From an uncultured Lacinutrix sp. (lineage in GTDB: Bacteria > Bacteroidota > Bacteroidia > Flavobacteriales > Flavobacteriaceae): a stretch of DNA of 64,000 nucleotides. A program made the position numbers and the translations under genes. The notes under the pieces are model-generated. The model ran no database searches. It was given only the letters and a program-made list of their open reading frames with translations, and had not been told where the DNA came from. Location of the stretch: NCBI RefSeq assembly GCF_947500605.1, contig NZ_CANMSJ010000003.1, positions 1 to 64,000 of the forward strand, in the 5' to 3' direction. Below, in pieces: positions 32,817 through 41,938 of this stretch. Numbering within the stretch: position 1 is the stretch's first letter; each line of letters starts with the position of its first letter.

Positions 32817-33584
32817 TTATTTAGTCAATACAAACTCACTAAAACTAATTTTAGGTCTTGTATCGTTACCTTCTGTATAAACACCAGCTTTTAAATAATA
32901 TGATGTTGCATACGAATTCCAGTTAATTGATGGTGTAAACGTATGGTTTTTAGTACCACTTGTAGTTACTACAGAAAACTCAGTAACACCATTTTCTATT
33001 AATACAGTGACATTTAAAATAGAACCTTCTATATATTCTGGTCCAGTAATGGTAGTGTAAGTAGAAGTATCTATTGGATTATTAGATAGTTTAAATTTAA
33101 TTTTAAGATCATTATCTATATAGACACGAACTAATGGTCTTTCTACACCATTACCTCTATTATGTACTTGCGCAATAGTCACACCATTTTCTGGTATTAA
33201 ATCTACTTTTGCTGTATACTCTAACTTTTTATAAACATTAAGATCTTTTTCTTCTCCAGGTCTTTCTTTAAGTTCTGTACGTTTTCCATCACTTTCTTTA
33301 CTTTCAAATACCATATTATTATCTTCCATATAGAAAAAATCTGTAGGATTAAAAGTAGAAGCGGTTTCTGAAACTGTAGATCTGTCTGGTGTGTTCCAAC
33401 TTGTTTCAATTTGTAAAGTCTCTAAGTTAAAATTATCTCCGGGTAAACTACTAACATTTGTAGTGTTTGAAATAGATGTACTATTAGTATTTTGTTGTGT
33501 ATTACTAGTTGTTTCTGCTTCATCTTTAGAGCATCCAGACATAAGAATTAATGCAATAAGCGATGTTAAAGTTATAATTTTCAT
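32817..33584 (-). CDS. PL7 alginate-lyase-like lipoprotein
   Basis: 255 residues. The lipoprotein signal ends ALILMSGC (Cys 18), and a Ser/Thr/Asn linker (about 24-48) leads into a jelly-roll domain. The three PL7 signature strands are recognisable in order: KRTELKE (compare R-T/S-E-L-R), IAQVHN (compare Q-I/V-H) and YYLKAGVYTEG (compare Y-F-K-A-G-V/I-Y-N-Q). Gln, His and Tyr of the catalytic set are therefore present. It would cleave alginate or a related uronan by beta-elimination at the cell surface. No other alginate-use genes are adjacent. The neighbouring tRNA 3'-end repeats may mark an insertion hotspot. Confidence 0.85.
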   Translation of the reverse strand: MKIITLTSLIALILMSGCSKDEAETTSNTQQNTNSTSISNTTNVSSLPGDNFNLETLQIETSWNTPDRSTVSETASTFNPTDFFYMEDNNMVFESKESDGKRTELKERPGEEKDLNVYKKLEYTAKVDLIPENGVTIAQVHNRGNGVERPLVRVYIDNDLKIKFKLSNNPIDTSTYTTITGPEYIEGSILNVTVLIENGVTEFSVVTTSGTKNHTFTPSINWNSYATSYYLKAGVYTEGNDTRPKISFSEFVLTK

Positions 33585-33632
33585 TTTTTTTACTAAACTA
33601 TCAAAAAAATTAACCTTACAAAAATTAAATAC

Positions 33633-34526
33633 TTATTTCACCTTAACATAATACCTTAAATACTTGTTAGTTATCGTATGATCTGCATTTGATGCATCTG
33701 ATACTAATTGAAAAAAGTAACGCTCATTATTATAGTCTACAATTCTAGCAGTACCAATAACATTGGTTTTAGAATTATTTTTAATTTCGAAATCTATTCT
33801 ATCTAAATCGTTTGTAGCTGTATTGAGAGTTAACGGCGTTTTTACAACTAATGAACTACCTGGATAATTATTAATTAATTGATTTCTAAATGCTTTCCAT
33901 TGTTCTAACTGATCTAAATTTTTATCTATTTTTAATTTATTACAAATAAAATAATAACCTCTAGATGTAGCTTTTATTGGGAGTTCGTTATCGTCGTTGT
34001 AAATAGTTAACCTAAATCTTTTAGGGAGTTTTAATTTTACTTTAGAATTTAAAACAATAATAGTATCTGTTTCCATTTTTCTAGAAAACTCTGCTTTACT
34101 ATTATTTTTACTTAAGTAATTTATGGTTGGCACTTTATTTCTCCTTTCTTGTGCTTTTTCTAACTGTTTAAGGTAATCTTGTTCGTATTGAGAAGGCTTT
34201 GGATTACTATTATCTAAACTAGAAACAGTACGTGCTATTTTAAAAAGAAATATAGCTACTGTTAATACAATAGAACCACCAATCCAGAATGGACTTTTAC
34301 TTTTTACTTCTTTTCTACTTTGTTTAATGTAGGGCTGCTCTTGTCTTTTAGGCTCTGTAGAGGCTTTAAAAGTAGCTTTAGGCTTTCCTTTTATAAAATC
34401 TTTACAAGTGTATTTAAAATTTGGTTTTTGGTTTGTTAATCCGCAAAGTGTCCCAAAACGATCGTCTACTTTTTTATTAATGCATTTATTACAATATTTA
34501 AGTCTGACTTGTTCTTGAGATTCCAT
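33633..34526 (-). CDS. Single-pass membrane protein with N-terminal Cys4 motif, unknown
   Basis: 297 residues. The first 45 carry four Cys in the pattern YCNKCINKK, then TLCGLTNQKPNF, then YTCKDF, which could bind zinc or an iron-sulfur cluster. I recall this 'CGLTxxKPxFxxxCxDF' block as a recurrent N-terminus of Bacteroidota membrane proteins. A basic stretch and one membrane helix (about 82-100, FWIGGSIVLTVAIFLFKI) follow, then a soluble domain of about 190 residues (RFRLTIYNDDNELPIKATSR, NNYPGSSLVVKTPLTL) of unknown fold. It is 15 bp downstream of the LysE-type gene, so the two are probably co-transcribed. Confidence 0.65.
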   Translation of the reverse strand: MESQEQVRLKYCNKCINKKVDDRFGTLCGLTNQKPNFKYTCKDFIKGKPKATFKASTEPKRQEQPYIKQSRKEVKSKSPFWIGGSIVLTVAIFLFKIARTVSSLDNSNPKPSQYEQDYLKQLEKAQERRNKVPTINYLSKNNSKAEFSRKMETDTIIVLNSKVKLKLPKRFRLTIYNDDNELPIKATSRGYYFICNKLKIDKNLDQLEQWKAFRNQLINNYPGSSLVVKTPLTLNTATNDLDRIDFEIKNNSKTNVIGTARIVDYNNERYFFQLVSDASNADHTITNKYLRYYVKVK

Positions 34527-34541
34527 TAAATTAAGAGTTTT

Positions 34542-35222
34542 TTAATGGGTTTGTTCTTCGATTTTTTCGAAAATTTCTTGAGGGTTTAATTTATCTTTTG
34601 GAAGAAAACCTTTAATAATAAGTACTGTTCCACAAACTACTAAAATAAGACCAAGAAAACGTTTAACCTTAATAATAGCTGTAGGTGTAAGTTTATTTTT
34701 TAACTGCTTTGCTAACAAAATTTTAAAAAGATCTGTAACAAAATATGCAGTAATCATTGCTCCAAAAAAGACAACAAATCTATTAGTATCATTTTCTAAA
34801 CTAGGCCCAACAACTATAATAATACCTAACCAGAAAACTAATACTCCAACATTAATAAAGTTTAAGAAAAAACCTTTGATAAATAGTTTTATATAGTTTG
34901 TTTTAGGAATCACTATTTTCATAGTTTCTATAGCTTCCTTTTTAGGTTTTTTAAAGTAAATAATAAAACCATAAATAGCCAAAATAGTACCGCCAAAGAC
35001 ATAAAGACCTGGTTGGTTACTTAAGTTTTCTAATAATTGAAAGCTAGAAAAATAAGCAATACCAATAAATAATATGTCTGCAACAATAACACCCAAATCG
35101 AATGCTAATGCTGCTCTAAAACCTTTTATTACGCTGGTTTCTAAAAGCACAAAAAACACAGGCCCGATCATGAAAGCTAAAAAAAAGCCTAATGGTATTG
35201 CTGCCTGAATATCTTCTATCAT
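34542..35222 (-). CDS. LysE family amino-acid exporter
   Basis: 226 residues with six predicted membrane helices. The typical LysE/RhtB opening is present (AAIPLGFFLAFMIGPVFFVL followed by ETSVIKGFRAALAFDLGVIV). Family members export amino acids such as lysine, threonine or homoserine, driven by proton motive force; the substrate cannot be read. It is the first gene of a likely pair with the Cys4 membrane protein. Confidence 0.88.
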   Translation of the reverse strand: MIEDIQAAIPLGFFLAFMIGPVFFVLLETSVIKGFRAALAFDLGVIVADILFIGIAYFSSFQLLENLSNQPGLYVFGGTILAIYGFIIYFKKPKKEAIETMKIVIPKTNYIKLFIKGFFLNFINVGVLVFWLGIIIVVGPSLENDTNRFVVFFGAMITAYFVTDLFKILLAKQLKNKLTPTAIIKVKRFLGLILVVCGTVLIIKGFLPKDKLNPQEIFEKIEEQTH

Positions 35223-35313
35223 AAAAAAAATTAAATCTTGTTATTACAAAGTAAAGAAATTATGTGGTTAAAGTAAAGAATTAACTGTTTTTAGTATTTA
35301 AGAGGTACTATTA

Positions 35314-35346
35314 AACAAAAAAAAGCTTCAGAAAAACTGAAGCTTT
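35314..35346 (-). terminator. Terminator of the GIN-domain gene
   Basis: AAAGCTTCAG (35322-35331) pairs with CTGAAGCTTT (35337-35346). An eight-base T-tract follows on the minus strand. Confidence 0.8.
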
Positions 35347-35373
35347 AGTATACTTTTTAAAGTGTTTTAAACT

Positions 35374-36048
35374 CTAATTCTTTATTTTTATTTTTCCTCC
35401 AAACGTATTCTTTTTCTTCACGTTTTTAGGATTTCCGAAGATATAAATATCTCCTCCTGCAGTTACTTTAGCGTCTACATTTTCACTAGCATTTACATCT
35501 GCTTCTCCTCCAGCACTTACTTTAATTTTAGTGTTTTCTGTAACAAACTCTCTACCTTGATAAATACCTCCAGTATTAATAGTAATCTCTTGAGATTTAG
35601 CTTTTCCTTTAGTTTCTATAATACCACCAGAAACAGCTCTAACTTCCACTTTTTTAACATCTAATCCCATTCTTAGTATAGCACCTTCTTGTGCGCGAAG
35701 CTCTATTTTATCTTGCACTATTAATTCGTTTCCAAAAATTTTAGCACCTTCATTACCGTCTATAACTTCAATAGTTTTGTAATGTACAGCAACAAATGTT
35801 TTTGTACCATCAAACGTACGCTCTAATTTCATGCGTACTTTTAAAATACCATTTTTGTTTATTATTTCAACATCGTCTGCATCTTGACCTGATACAATAA
35901 CTTTGTTTTCTTCAGATTTAACTAAACTAATATGAATTAAATCGTAAACTTTAACGGTTGTAAAATCTCCTACACCTATCTCTTTTGGATTTTGAGAAAA
36001 GACAGAAATTGTTATAAAAAGAAATAATACTGATGCAAATTTTTTCAT
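35374..36048 (-). CDS. Head GIN domain (DUF2807) exported protein
   Basis: 224 residues with a signal peptide (cleavage after SVFSQ). A single right-handed beta-helix-like domain follows with short repeating strands: VYDLIHISLVKSEENKVIVS, LRAQEGAILRMGLDVKKVEV, AVSGGIIETKGKAKSQ and KVSAGGEADVNASENVDAKV. This is the DUF2807/'putative auto-transporter adhesin, head GIN' family common in Bacteroidota. The role is unknown, with suggestions of surface adhesion. It is monocistronic, with a terminator of its own. Confidence 0.88.
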   Translation of the reverse strand: MKKFASVLFLFITISVFSQNPKEIGVGDFTTVKVYDLIHISLVKSEENKVIVSGQDADDVEIINKNGILKVRMKLERTFDGTKTFVAVHYKTIEVIDGNEGAKIFGNELIVQDKIELRAQEGAILRMGLDVKKVEVRAVSGGIIETKGKAKSQEITINTGGIYQGREFVTENTKIKVSAGGEADVNASENVDAKVTAGGDIYIFGNPKNVKKKNTFGGKIKIKN

Positions 36049-36106
36049 TGTAAATAGTGTTTCTTTAAAGAGTATTAAAAATTAAAAGTGTTACACTTTT
36101 ATAAAA

Positions 36107-36415
36107 TTATTTTTCTGAAACTACGTGTACAGCAGTTCCAGTAACAGATACCATAGTCATTGCTAAATTAGGATTTGTTTCTAAATCTAACGTTATACCC
36201 ACAACAGCATTTGCATTTAATTTTGCTGCATTATCACTTAATTTTTGAAATGCTTGCTCTTGAGCTTCATTCATTGTTACTTCTACAGATTCGTAATATT
36301 TATCCATTTTAAAGCTAAACGATGCTTTTCTAACATTTACACTTACACCTGTAACAATGCCTTTATATTCAATTATTCTAAATCCTTCTATTGAGTTTGT
36401 TGTTGTTAAAACCAT
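36107..36415 (-). CDS. YbjQ family protein (UPF0145/DUF74)
   Basis: 102 residues, the standard length. It contains VLTTTNSIEGFRIIEYKGIV (the family opening), then GVSVNVRKA and AKLNANAVVGITLD, ending VTGTAVHVVSEK. Family members form pentamers and are annotated as 'heavy-metal-binding' without a proven function. It is single-gene, cytoplasmic. Confidence 0.92.
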   Translation of the reverse strand: MVLTTTNSIEGFRIIEYKGIVTGVSVNVRKASFSFKMDKYYESVEVTMNEAQEQAFQKLSDNAAKLNANAVVGITLDLETNPNLAMTMVSVTGTAVHVVSEK

Positions 36416-36493
36416 AATTTTTGTTTTTTATTAGTTGACTGTTTTATAAAAATGTTACAGTATTTATTTTTTTACTAATGAAGAATTTAAATA

Positions 36494-36540
36494 AAAAAAG
36501 TATCGAGAAACTAATATATTATTAAATAGCTTTTCGATAC
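36494..36540 (-). terminator. Terminator of rnr
   Basis: GTATCGA (36500-36506) pairs with TCGATAC (36534-36540), extended by A/T pairs, with a T-tract on the minus strand. Confidence 0.7.
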
Positions 36541-36577
36541 AATTCTCTTTTATATAATCACCCGAAGTGACAAATTA

Positions 36578-38776
36578 TTAAGCTTTTGGCTTACCTATTA
36601 ATTCGAAATCTAAGTGACGTTTTACTAAATCTGCATTTTTAACTTTTACAATAACCTCGTCTCCAAGTTGATACATGGTTTTTGTTTTCTTACCAATTAA
36701 TGCAAACTGCTCTTTATCAAACTCGTAATAATCACCTTTAATATCTCTGGTTCTTACCATTCCTTCGCATTTGTTAGATACAATCTCCACATAAATTCCC
36801 CAATCTGTAACACCAGAAATTACACCTACAAATTCTTCATCTTGATGATCTTGCATGAATCTAATTTGCATGTACTTAATAGAATCTCTTTCGGCTTTTG
36901 TTGCCAAATATTCCATGTTACTTGAGTGTTTACAACGCTCCTGATAAATTTCTGCATTAGCAGTTTTTTCACCGTCTAAATAACGTTGTAATAATCTGTG
37001 TGCCATAACATCTGGATAACGACGAATTGGCGATGTAAAGTGACTGTAATAATCGAAAGCTAAACCGTAATGACCAATATTTTTGGTAGTATACTCTGCT
37101 TTAGACATGGTTCTAATTGCTAAAGTATCTACTAAATTTTGTTCTTTTTTACCTTGAACATCATTTAATAACTGATTTAAAGAGGCCGCTATGCCATCTT
37201 TACTATTAAAGTTAAGCTTATGCCCAAATTTAGAAACAACGCCTTGTAAAGCCATTAATTTCTCTTCATTTGGCTCATCATGCACTCTGTAAACAAAAGT
37301 TTTCTCTGGTTTTTGTTTTCCAACAAATTCTGAAACCTTTCTGTTTGCTAATAACATAAACTCTTCAATAAGTTTATTAGCATCTTTACTCGTTTTAAAG
37401 AATACGCCTACTGGATTTGACTCTTCATCTAAATTAAATTTTACTTCAACTTTATCAAAAGAAATAGCACCATCACGCATACGTTTACCACGCATAATTT
37501 TTGCTAGTTCGTCCATTTTCAAAACAGCATCTGCAATGGCTTGATCTGTTTTGTATTCTTTTCCTGTTAAAGAAACTTCGGCAGGAATAGTATTATTTTT
37601 ATTTTCAATAATGGCTTGTGCTTCTTCGTATGCAAAACGTGCATCAGAATACGTTACCGTTCTACCAAACCATTCGTTTTTAATTTCGGCTTTATTATTC
37701 AATTCAAAAACAGCAGAAAAAGTATATTTTTCTTCGTGTGGACGTAATGAACATGCACCATTAGAAAGTATTTCTGGTAACATTGGTACTACTCTATCTA
37801 CTAAATAAACAGAAGTTGCACGCTCGTAAGCTTCATCGTCTAAAACTGTTCCTTCTTGTAGATAATGCGAAACATCTGCAATATGAATCCCTATTTCGTA
37901 ATTACCATTTTCTAAAACGGTAAACGATAAGGCATCATCAAAATCTTTAGCATCTTTAGGATCTATTGTAAAAGTTAAATCCTTTCGCATATCTCTACGC
38001 TTCGCTATTTCTTCTGGTTTAATGTTTAAATCTATATTATTTGCGTAGTCTTCAACTTCTTTTGGAAACTCGTAAGGCAAACCGTAGTCTGCTAAAATAG
38101 CATGAATTTCGGTATTATGTTCTCCTGCTTTTCCTAAAACTTTAAGAACTTTTCCGTTGGGAGAATCGGCTTTTTCTGGCCATTCTTCCATAGAAACCAA
38201 TACTTTATCGCCGTCTTCAGCATTCATAGTTTTATTAATTGGTACAAAAATGTCTGTTTTCATTTTATTACCATCAACTACTACAAAAGCAAAATTCTTT
38301 TTAGCATGTACTTGAATAATACCTACATATTCTGTTTTAGCACGCTTAATAATTTTAATGATTTCGCCCTCTTGTTTACCTTGTTTTCTACGTTTGTAAA
38401 CATAAAGTTCTACTTCGTCACCATTTAAAGCTTTGTTAACATTGTTAGATGCTATGTAAATATCGTCTTCAAAATCATCGCAAATAACGTAACCGTTACC
38501 ACGTTGAGCAGCATCAAAAATACCAATATGATATTCTGTACTATTTGCTATTTGAAATTTACCACGATCTACTTCTTTAATCTCTTCTTTAGCTTTAAGT
38601 TGCGCTAATTTTTTTATAATTTGGTTACGACTACTAGCATCGTTAACGTCTAGTATAGCACCAATTTGTTTATAGTTGAAATATTTATTTCTATCTTTTT
38701 TTAAAATACTAAGAATTGTATTTGTAAGGTTGGAAATCTTGTTATGTGAAGGTTTCCTGTGTTTCTTTTTTGTCAT
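36578..38776 (-). CDS. rnr: Ribonuclease R
   Basis: 732 residues of the RNase II/R family. In order: an N-terminal basic helix-turn-helix (YFNYKQIGAILDVNDASSRN), two cold-shock OB folds (GNGYVICDDFEDDIYIA, VPINKTMNAEDGDKVLV), the RNB catalytic domain (about 245-570) with TIDPKDAKDFDDALSF carrying the metal-binding Asp residues, YSHFTSPIRRYPDVMAHRLL, and a C-terminal S1 domain (VGVISGVTDWGIYVEIV). It degrades structured RNA 3' to 5' and has roles in tmRNA-linked and rRNA quality control. It faces the roughly 1-kb AT-rich gap. Confidence 0.96.
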   Translation of the reverse strand: MTKKKHRKPSHNKISNLTNTILSILKKDRNKYFNYKQIGAILDVNDASSRNQIIKKLAQLKAKEEIKEVDRGKFQIANSTEYHIGIFDAAQRGNGYVICDDFEDDIYIASNNVNKALNGDEVELYVYKRRKQGKQEGEIIKIIKRAKTEYVGIIQVHAKKNFAFVVVDGNKMKTDIFVPINKTMNAEDGDKVLVSMEEWPEKADSPNGKVLKVLGKAGEHNTEIHAILADYGLPYEFPKEVEDYANNIDLNIKPEEIAKRRDMRKDLTFTIDPKDAKDFDDALSFTVLENGNYEIGIHIADVSHYLQEGTVLDDEAYERATSVYLVDRVVPMLPEILSNGACSLRPHEEKYTFSAVFELNNKAEIKNEWFGRTVTYSDARFAYEEAQAIIENKNNTIPAEVSLTGKEYKTDQAIADAVLKMDELAKIMRGKRMRDGAISFDKVEVKFNLDEESNPVGVFFKTSKDANKLIEEFMLLANRKVSEFVGKQKPEKTFVYRVHDEPNEEKLMALQGVVSKFGHKLNFNSKDGIAASLNQLLNDVQGKKEQNLVDTLAIRTMSKAEYTTKNIGHYGLAFDYYSHFTSPIRRYPDVMAHRLLQRYLDGEKTANAEIYQERCKHSSNMEYLATKAERDSIKYMQIRFMQDHQDEEFVGVISGVTDWGIYVEIVSNKCEGMVRTRDIKGDYYEFDKEQFALIGKKTKTMYQLGDEVIVKVKNADLVKRHLDFELIGKPKA

Positions 38777-39810
38777 TTAATTTGTAATCTATTGAATCTC
38801 TGAGTTAAATGAGATTCTGTTATTGAAAACTTAATTGTTGGAGAAGATATGCTATCTCGATATCTCGAGAAGAACAATTTATAAAGCTCTTTTATTTTCA
38901 ATAAAAAGTGTCTTTTTTAATTAAGCTTATACAAATTTACGTTTTTTATATTAAATCGAAGTTTCTTTAATATTAAGTTAACGTAAAAACATATTAGGTT
39001 AACTGTTTACAATAGAACTCTTATTTATTTTTATTCTATAATTCTTCGTTTAATAAAACAGAATACCTTTTTAGTTTATTTAAACAAGTTTAGGTTACTC
39101 TACTATTTCAAGTTTAAATAAGAATTGAAATCAAACTCAATTTTAGAGTTATACACATATATACTATATATTACTTTTCTTTCTTTAAAATTTAAAAAAA
39201 AAATAATGATTATGATAGCTTGTGAATAGCGGTATAACTTTTTTGCGTTTTCATTGTGTAGGTTACTTTTCTGTTAATACTAACACCTTATTAACTATTT
39301 AATGTCTTGATTTTTATATAAGTTAATAGGGTTATTAACAACTGTTGATAACCTATGTTCACATCGTATTTTTAATAAGTATTTTATTTTTTTGTGTTTG
39401 TATGTGCATTTTTTTTAATGATAAATAACCTAAAGAAAACTGCTAACTTTTTTGGTAGTTTAGTTTACGTTTTGGTTTGGAAAATTAACTGGATATTCCT
39501 AATAAAAGTTTTAAAAAACAATGATAAGATATTAACAAGTAATCATTATTAAAAGGTATAGTTGTTAACAGTGATTTCTATTTCATTAAAAAAGAGACTA
39601 AAAATTATAATTTCAATGCTTTTAAACATTAAGTAATTGTTAGATTTATAATAAGTTAAGCCTTAAAATTTATTGTGTTTTTCAAAAATAAAACTTTTAC
39701 ATAAGTTCATTAATATTACTTATTAATAGTTGCAAGCAATTATTAACTTTACACTTTTAACACACACACAACTCTATTTCTATATAATATAGAAACTTAA
39801 AAAAACTACT
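38777..39810. other. Gene-free AT-rich region, candidate chromosome origin (oriC)
   Basis: About 1,030 bp with no gene on either strand, the largest gap in the window. It has long A/T tracts (for example 39188-39204), an exact DnaA-box consensus match TTATACACA (39149-39157) and near matches TTATTAACA (39332-39340), TGTTGATAA (complement TTATCAACA, 39343-39351) and TGTGAATAG (39221-39229). Near rnr there is a hairpin TCTCGA-TATC-TCGAGA (38855-38870). Three parS sites lie 21-23 kb away. A long non-coding region could instead hold an unseen small RNA. Confidence 0.35.
39149..39157 (+). promoter_or_regulatory. DnaA-box-like site
   Basis: TTATACACA fits the consensus TTATNCACA exactly. In sequence this AT-rich such a 9-mer can arise by chance, so its weight comes from its position in the 1-kb gap and from the paired near matches at 39332-39351. 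Confidence 0.4.
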
Positions 39811-40239
39811 ATGACAATTTCAATTGGAAACGATCACGCCGGAACAGATTACAAATTTGCTATTATTAAACATTTAGAAGGAAAAGGAATTACAGTAACA
39901 AATCATGGAACAGATGCTAGCGATAGTGTAGATTATCCAGATTTTGTACATCCTGTTGCTAACGATGTAGAAAGTAAAAAAGCAGATTTTGGTATCCTTA
40001 TATGTGGTAGTGCAAATGGTGTAGCCATGACTGCTAATAAACACCAAGGTATTCGTGCAGGAATTTGCTGGACTAGTGAAATTACAGCATTAACAAGACA
40101 ACATAATAATGCTAACATTATTTGTATTCCAGCTCGCTACACAGCCGTACAACAAGCAATTGCTATGGTTGATACTTTTTTAGAAACAGAATTTGAAGGC
40201 GGAAGACACCAAAATCGCGTAGATAAAATACCTTGTTAA
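39811..40239 (+). CDS. rpiB: Ribose-5-phosphate isomerase B
   Basis: 142 residues of the RpiB/LacAB family. It shows ISIGNDHAGTDYKFAII (start), DYPDFVHPVA, GILICGSANGVAMTANKHQG with the catalytic region, and NNANIICIPARYT. Most RpiB enzymes have Cys in 'I-C-G-T-G-x-G'; here the loop reads ICGSANG, with the Cys present. It interconverts ribose-5-phosphate and ribulose-5-phosphate. The gene faces away from the candidate origin and leads directly into the cation-efflux gene. Confidence 0.95.
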   Translation: MTISIGNDHAGTDYKFAIIKHLEGKGITVTNHGTDASDSVDYPDFVHPVANDVESKKADFGILICGSANGVAMTANKHQGIRAGICWTSEITALTRQHNNANIICIPARYTAVQQAIAMVDTFLETEFEGGRHQNRVDKIPC

Positions 40240-41157
40240 TTGACAGATAACCACTCACATAACCACACGCAAGATCACAGCGATTTAAAAGGTAGAAATT
40301 TATTAATTTCTATTCTTTTAAACATTGTAATAACTATTGCGCAGGTAATTGGTGGATTATTATCTGGTAGTTTAGCTTTATTAAGTGATGCATTGCATAA
40401 TTTTAGCGATGTTATTTCTTTAATTGTAAGCTATGTAGCTGAAAAATTATCTAAAAGAAAAGCGTCTTTACACAAAACCTTTGGTTATAAACGTGCAGAA
40501 ATTTTAGCTGCTTTTATTAATGCATCTACATTAATAATTGTAGCTATTTTATTAATTATAGAAGCTATTAAACGTTTTCAAAATCCTCAAGAGATAGAAA
40601 GTGATTTGGTAATTTGGCTTTCTTTTATTGCCATTTTAGGTAATGGATTTAGTGTTTTATTACTAAAAAAAGATAGCAAATCTAACATGAATATGCGAAG
40701 TGCATATTTACACTTACTTACTGATATGATGGCTAGTGTAGCTGTTTTAATTGGTGGATTGTTAATGAAATTTTATCAACTATTTTGGGTAGATAGTGCA
40801 CTTACTTTTATAATTGCTGTATACCTTATATATATGGGATTCGATTTATTAAAAGAATCTACCAAAGTACTTATGCTGTTTACACCAGACTCCATACCAA
40901 TTGATGAAATTGTTAAGGAAATTAATGCGATAGATGATATAAGTAATGTACACCACATACATGTTTGGCAATTAAATGAAGATGAAACACATTTTGAAGC
41001 TCATGTAGATTTTGAAAAAAATATAACGTTAACAGAGTTTGATGTTATTCTTTCTAAAATTGAAGCACTCCTTTTTAATAAATTTGAAATCAATCATATT
41101 AATATTCAACCAGAATTTGGAAAGGATGATGTTAAGGATGTGATAGTTCAGGATTAA
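40240..41157 (+). CDS. Cation diffusion facilitator (CDF) family metal efflux protein
   Basis: 305 residues. A His-rich start (DNHSHNHTQDHSD) is followed by six membrane helices with the CDF signature LLSDALHNFSDVISLIVS (metal-site HxxxD) and HLLTDMMASVAVLIGG in helix V, and a C-terminal cytoplasmic domain (VHHIHVWQLNEDETHFEAHV). It exports Zn2+ or similar divalent cations in exchange for protons; the exact metal is not readable. The only sensible start is a TTG at 40240, directly abutting the rpiB stop codon (TAA then TTG), so the gene must be translationally coupled to rpiB. Confidence 0.92.
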   Translation: MTDNHSHNHTQDHSDLKGRNLLISILLNIVITIAQVIGGLLSGSLALLSDALHNFSDVISLIVSYVAEKLSKRKASLHKTFGYKRAEILAAFINASTLIIVAILLIIEAIKRFQNPQEIESDLVIWLSFIAILGNGFSVLLLKKDSKSNMNMRSAYLHLLTDMMASVAVLIGGLLMKFYQLFWVDSALTFIIAVYLIYMGFDLLKESTKVLMLFTPDSIPIDEIVKEINAIDDISNVHHIHVWQLNEDETHFEAHVDFEKNITLTEFDVILSKIEALLFNKFEINHINIQPEFGKDDVKDVIVQD

Positions 41158-41182
41158 AAGCTAATGTTAATAACTACAAAAT

Positions 41183-41629
41183 ATGCTAGAAATTAAAGTA
41201 AAAACCTTTCAGGAATTAACAACTACAGAATTATATAACTTACTTCAATTAAGAAGCGAGGTTTTTGTTGTAGAACAAGACTGTGTCTATCAAGACATAG
41301 ATGGTAAAGATCAAAAAGCATTACATGTAATTGGTTATAAAAACAATAAAATAGTTGCTTATACGCGCTTATTTAAACCAGGTGATTATTTCAATTTATC
41401 TAGCATTGGTAGAGTAGTGGTCTATAAAAATGAAAGACAATATAAATACGGTTATAATATTATGGAAGCGTCTATAAAAGCCATAGAAGAGCACTATAAT
41501 ACAACTGAAATAAAAATTTCGGCACAATGTTATCTTAAACGTTTTTATAATAATTTAAATTTCTTTGAAATAGGAGAAGAGTATTTAGAAGATGGCATAC
41601 CACATATTGGAATGCTTTATAAAAAATAA
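41183..41629 (+). CDS. ElaA-like GNAT N-acetyltransferase
   Basis: 148 residues with the ElaA signature: LLQLRSEVFVVEQDCVYQDI, then DGKDQKALHVIGY near the start, and SSIGRVVVYKNERQYKYGYN with the acetyl-CoA-binding loop. The C-terminal part is HIGMLYKK. It is cytoplasmic, and the substrate is unknown. It is 25 bp downstream of the CDF gene and likely ends the rpiB transcript, which stops at the hairpin at 41631. Confidence 0.9.
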   Translation: MLEIKVKTFQELTTTELYNLLQLRSEVFVVEQDCVYQDIDGKDQKALHVIGYKNNKIVAYTRLFKPGDYFNLSSIGRVVVYKNERQYKYGYNIMEASIKAIEEHYNTTEIKISAQCYLKRFYNNLNFFEIGEEYLEDGIPHIGMLYKK

Positions 41630-41630
41630 A

Positions 41631-41657
41631 AAAGTCAGTGCATTACACACTGACTTT
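41631..41657. terminator. Terminator after the ElaA-like gene
   Basis: AAAGTCAGTG (41631-41640) pairs perfectly with CACTGACTTT (41648-41657). The T-tail is short. Confidence 0.7.
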
Positions 41658-41938
41658 ATAAAAGTAATAACTCTACTAAAAATTATTTACTTAAAAATAT
41701 TTGGTACTTGTATAACACTTTCAAATATAGTGCAAACATAAGCATACCAAATAGTTATAAAAAATATTTTAGTCAATCGTCATTATTATTTGTTTAAAAA
41801 CATAAACTAAGGCAAAAAATAAAAGCATTCGATTAATAGTAGTGTTGTTATCGATTAGTCAAGGCTATATTTTAAATATAAAGTATAAAAAAACGATCTT
41901 AATTAAGATCGTTTTTTTATGTCTTCTATAAATTTTTA
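41658..41938. other. Gene-free stretch between convergent units
   Basis: About 280 bp of AT-rich DNA between the ElaA-like gene and the OmpA-family gene. Apart from the terminator at its right end (41887-41918), I see no ORF or RNA-like structure. Confidence 0.6.
41887..41918 (-). terminator. Terminator of the OmpA-family gene
   Basis: The near-perfect palindrome ACGATCTTAATTAAGATCGT (41893-41912) is flanked by an A-tract and a T-tract, so it could work in both directions. Confidence 0.85.
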
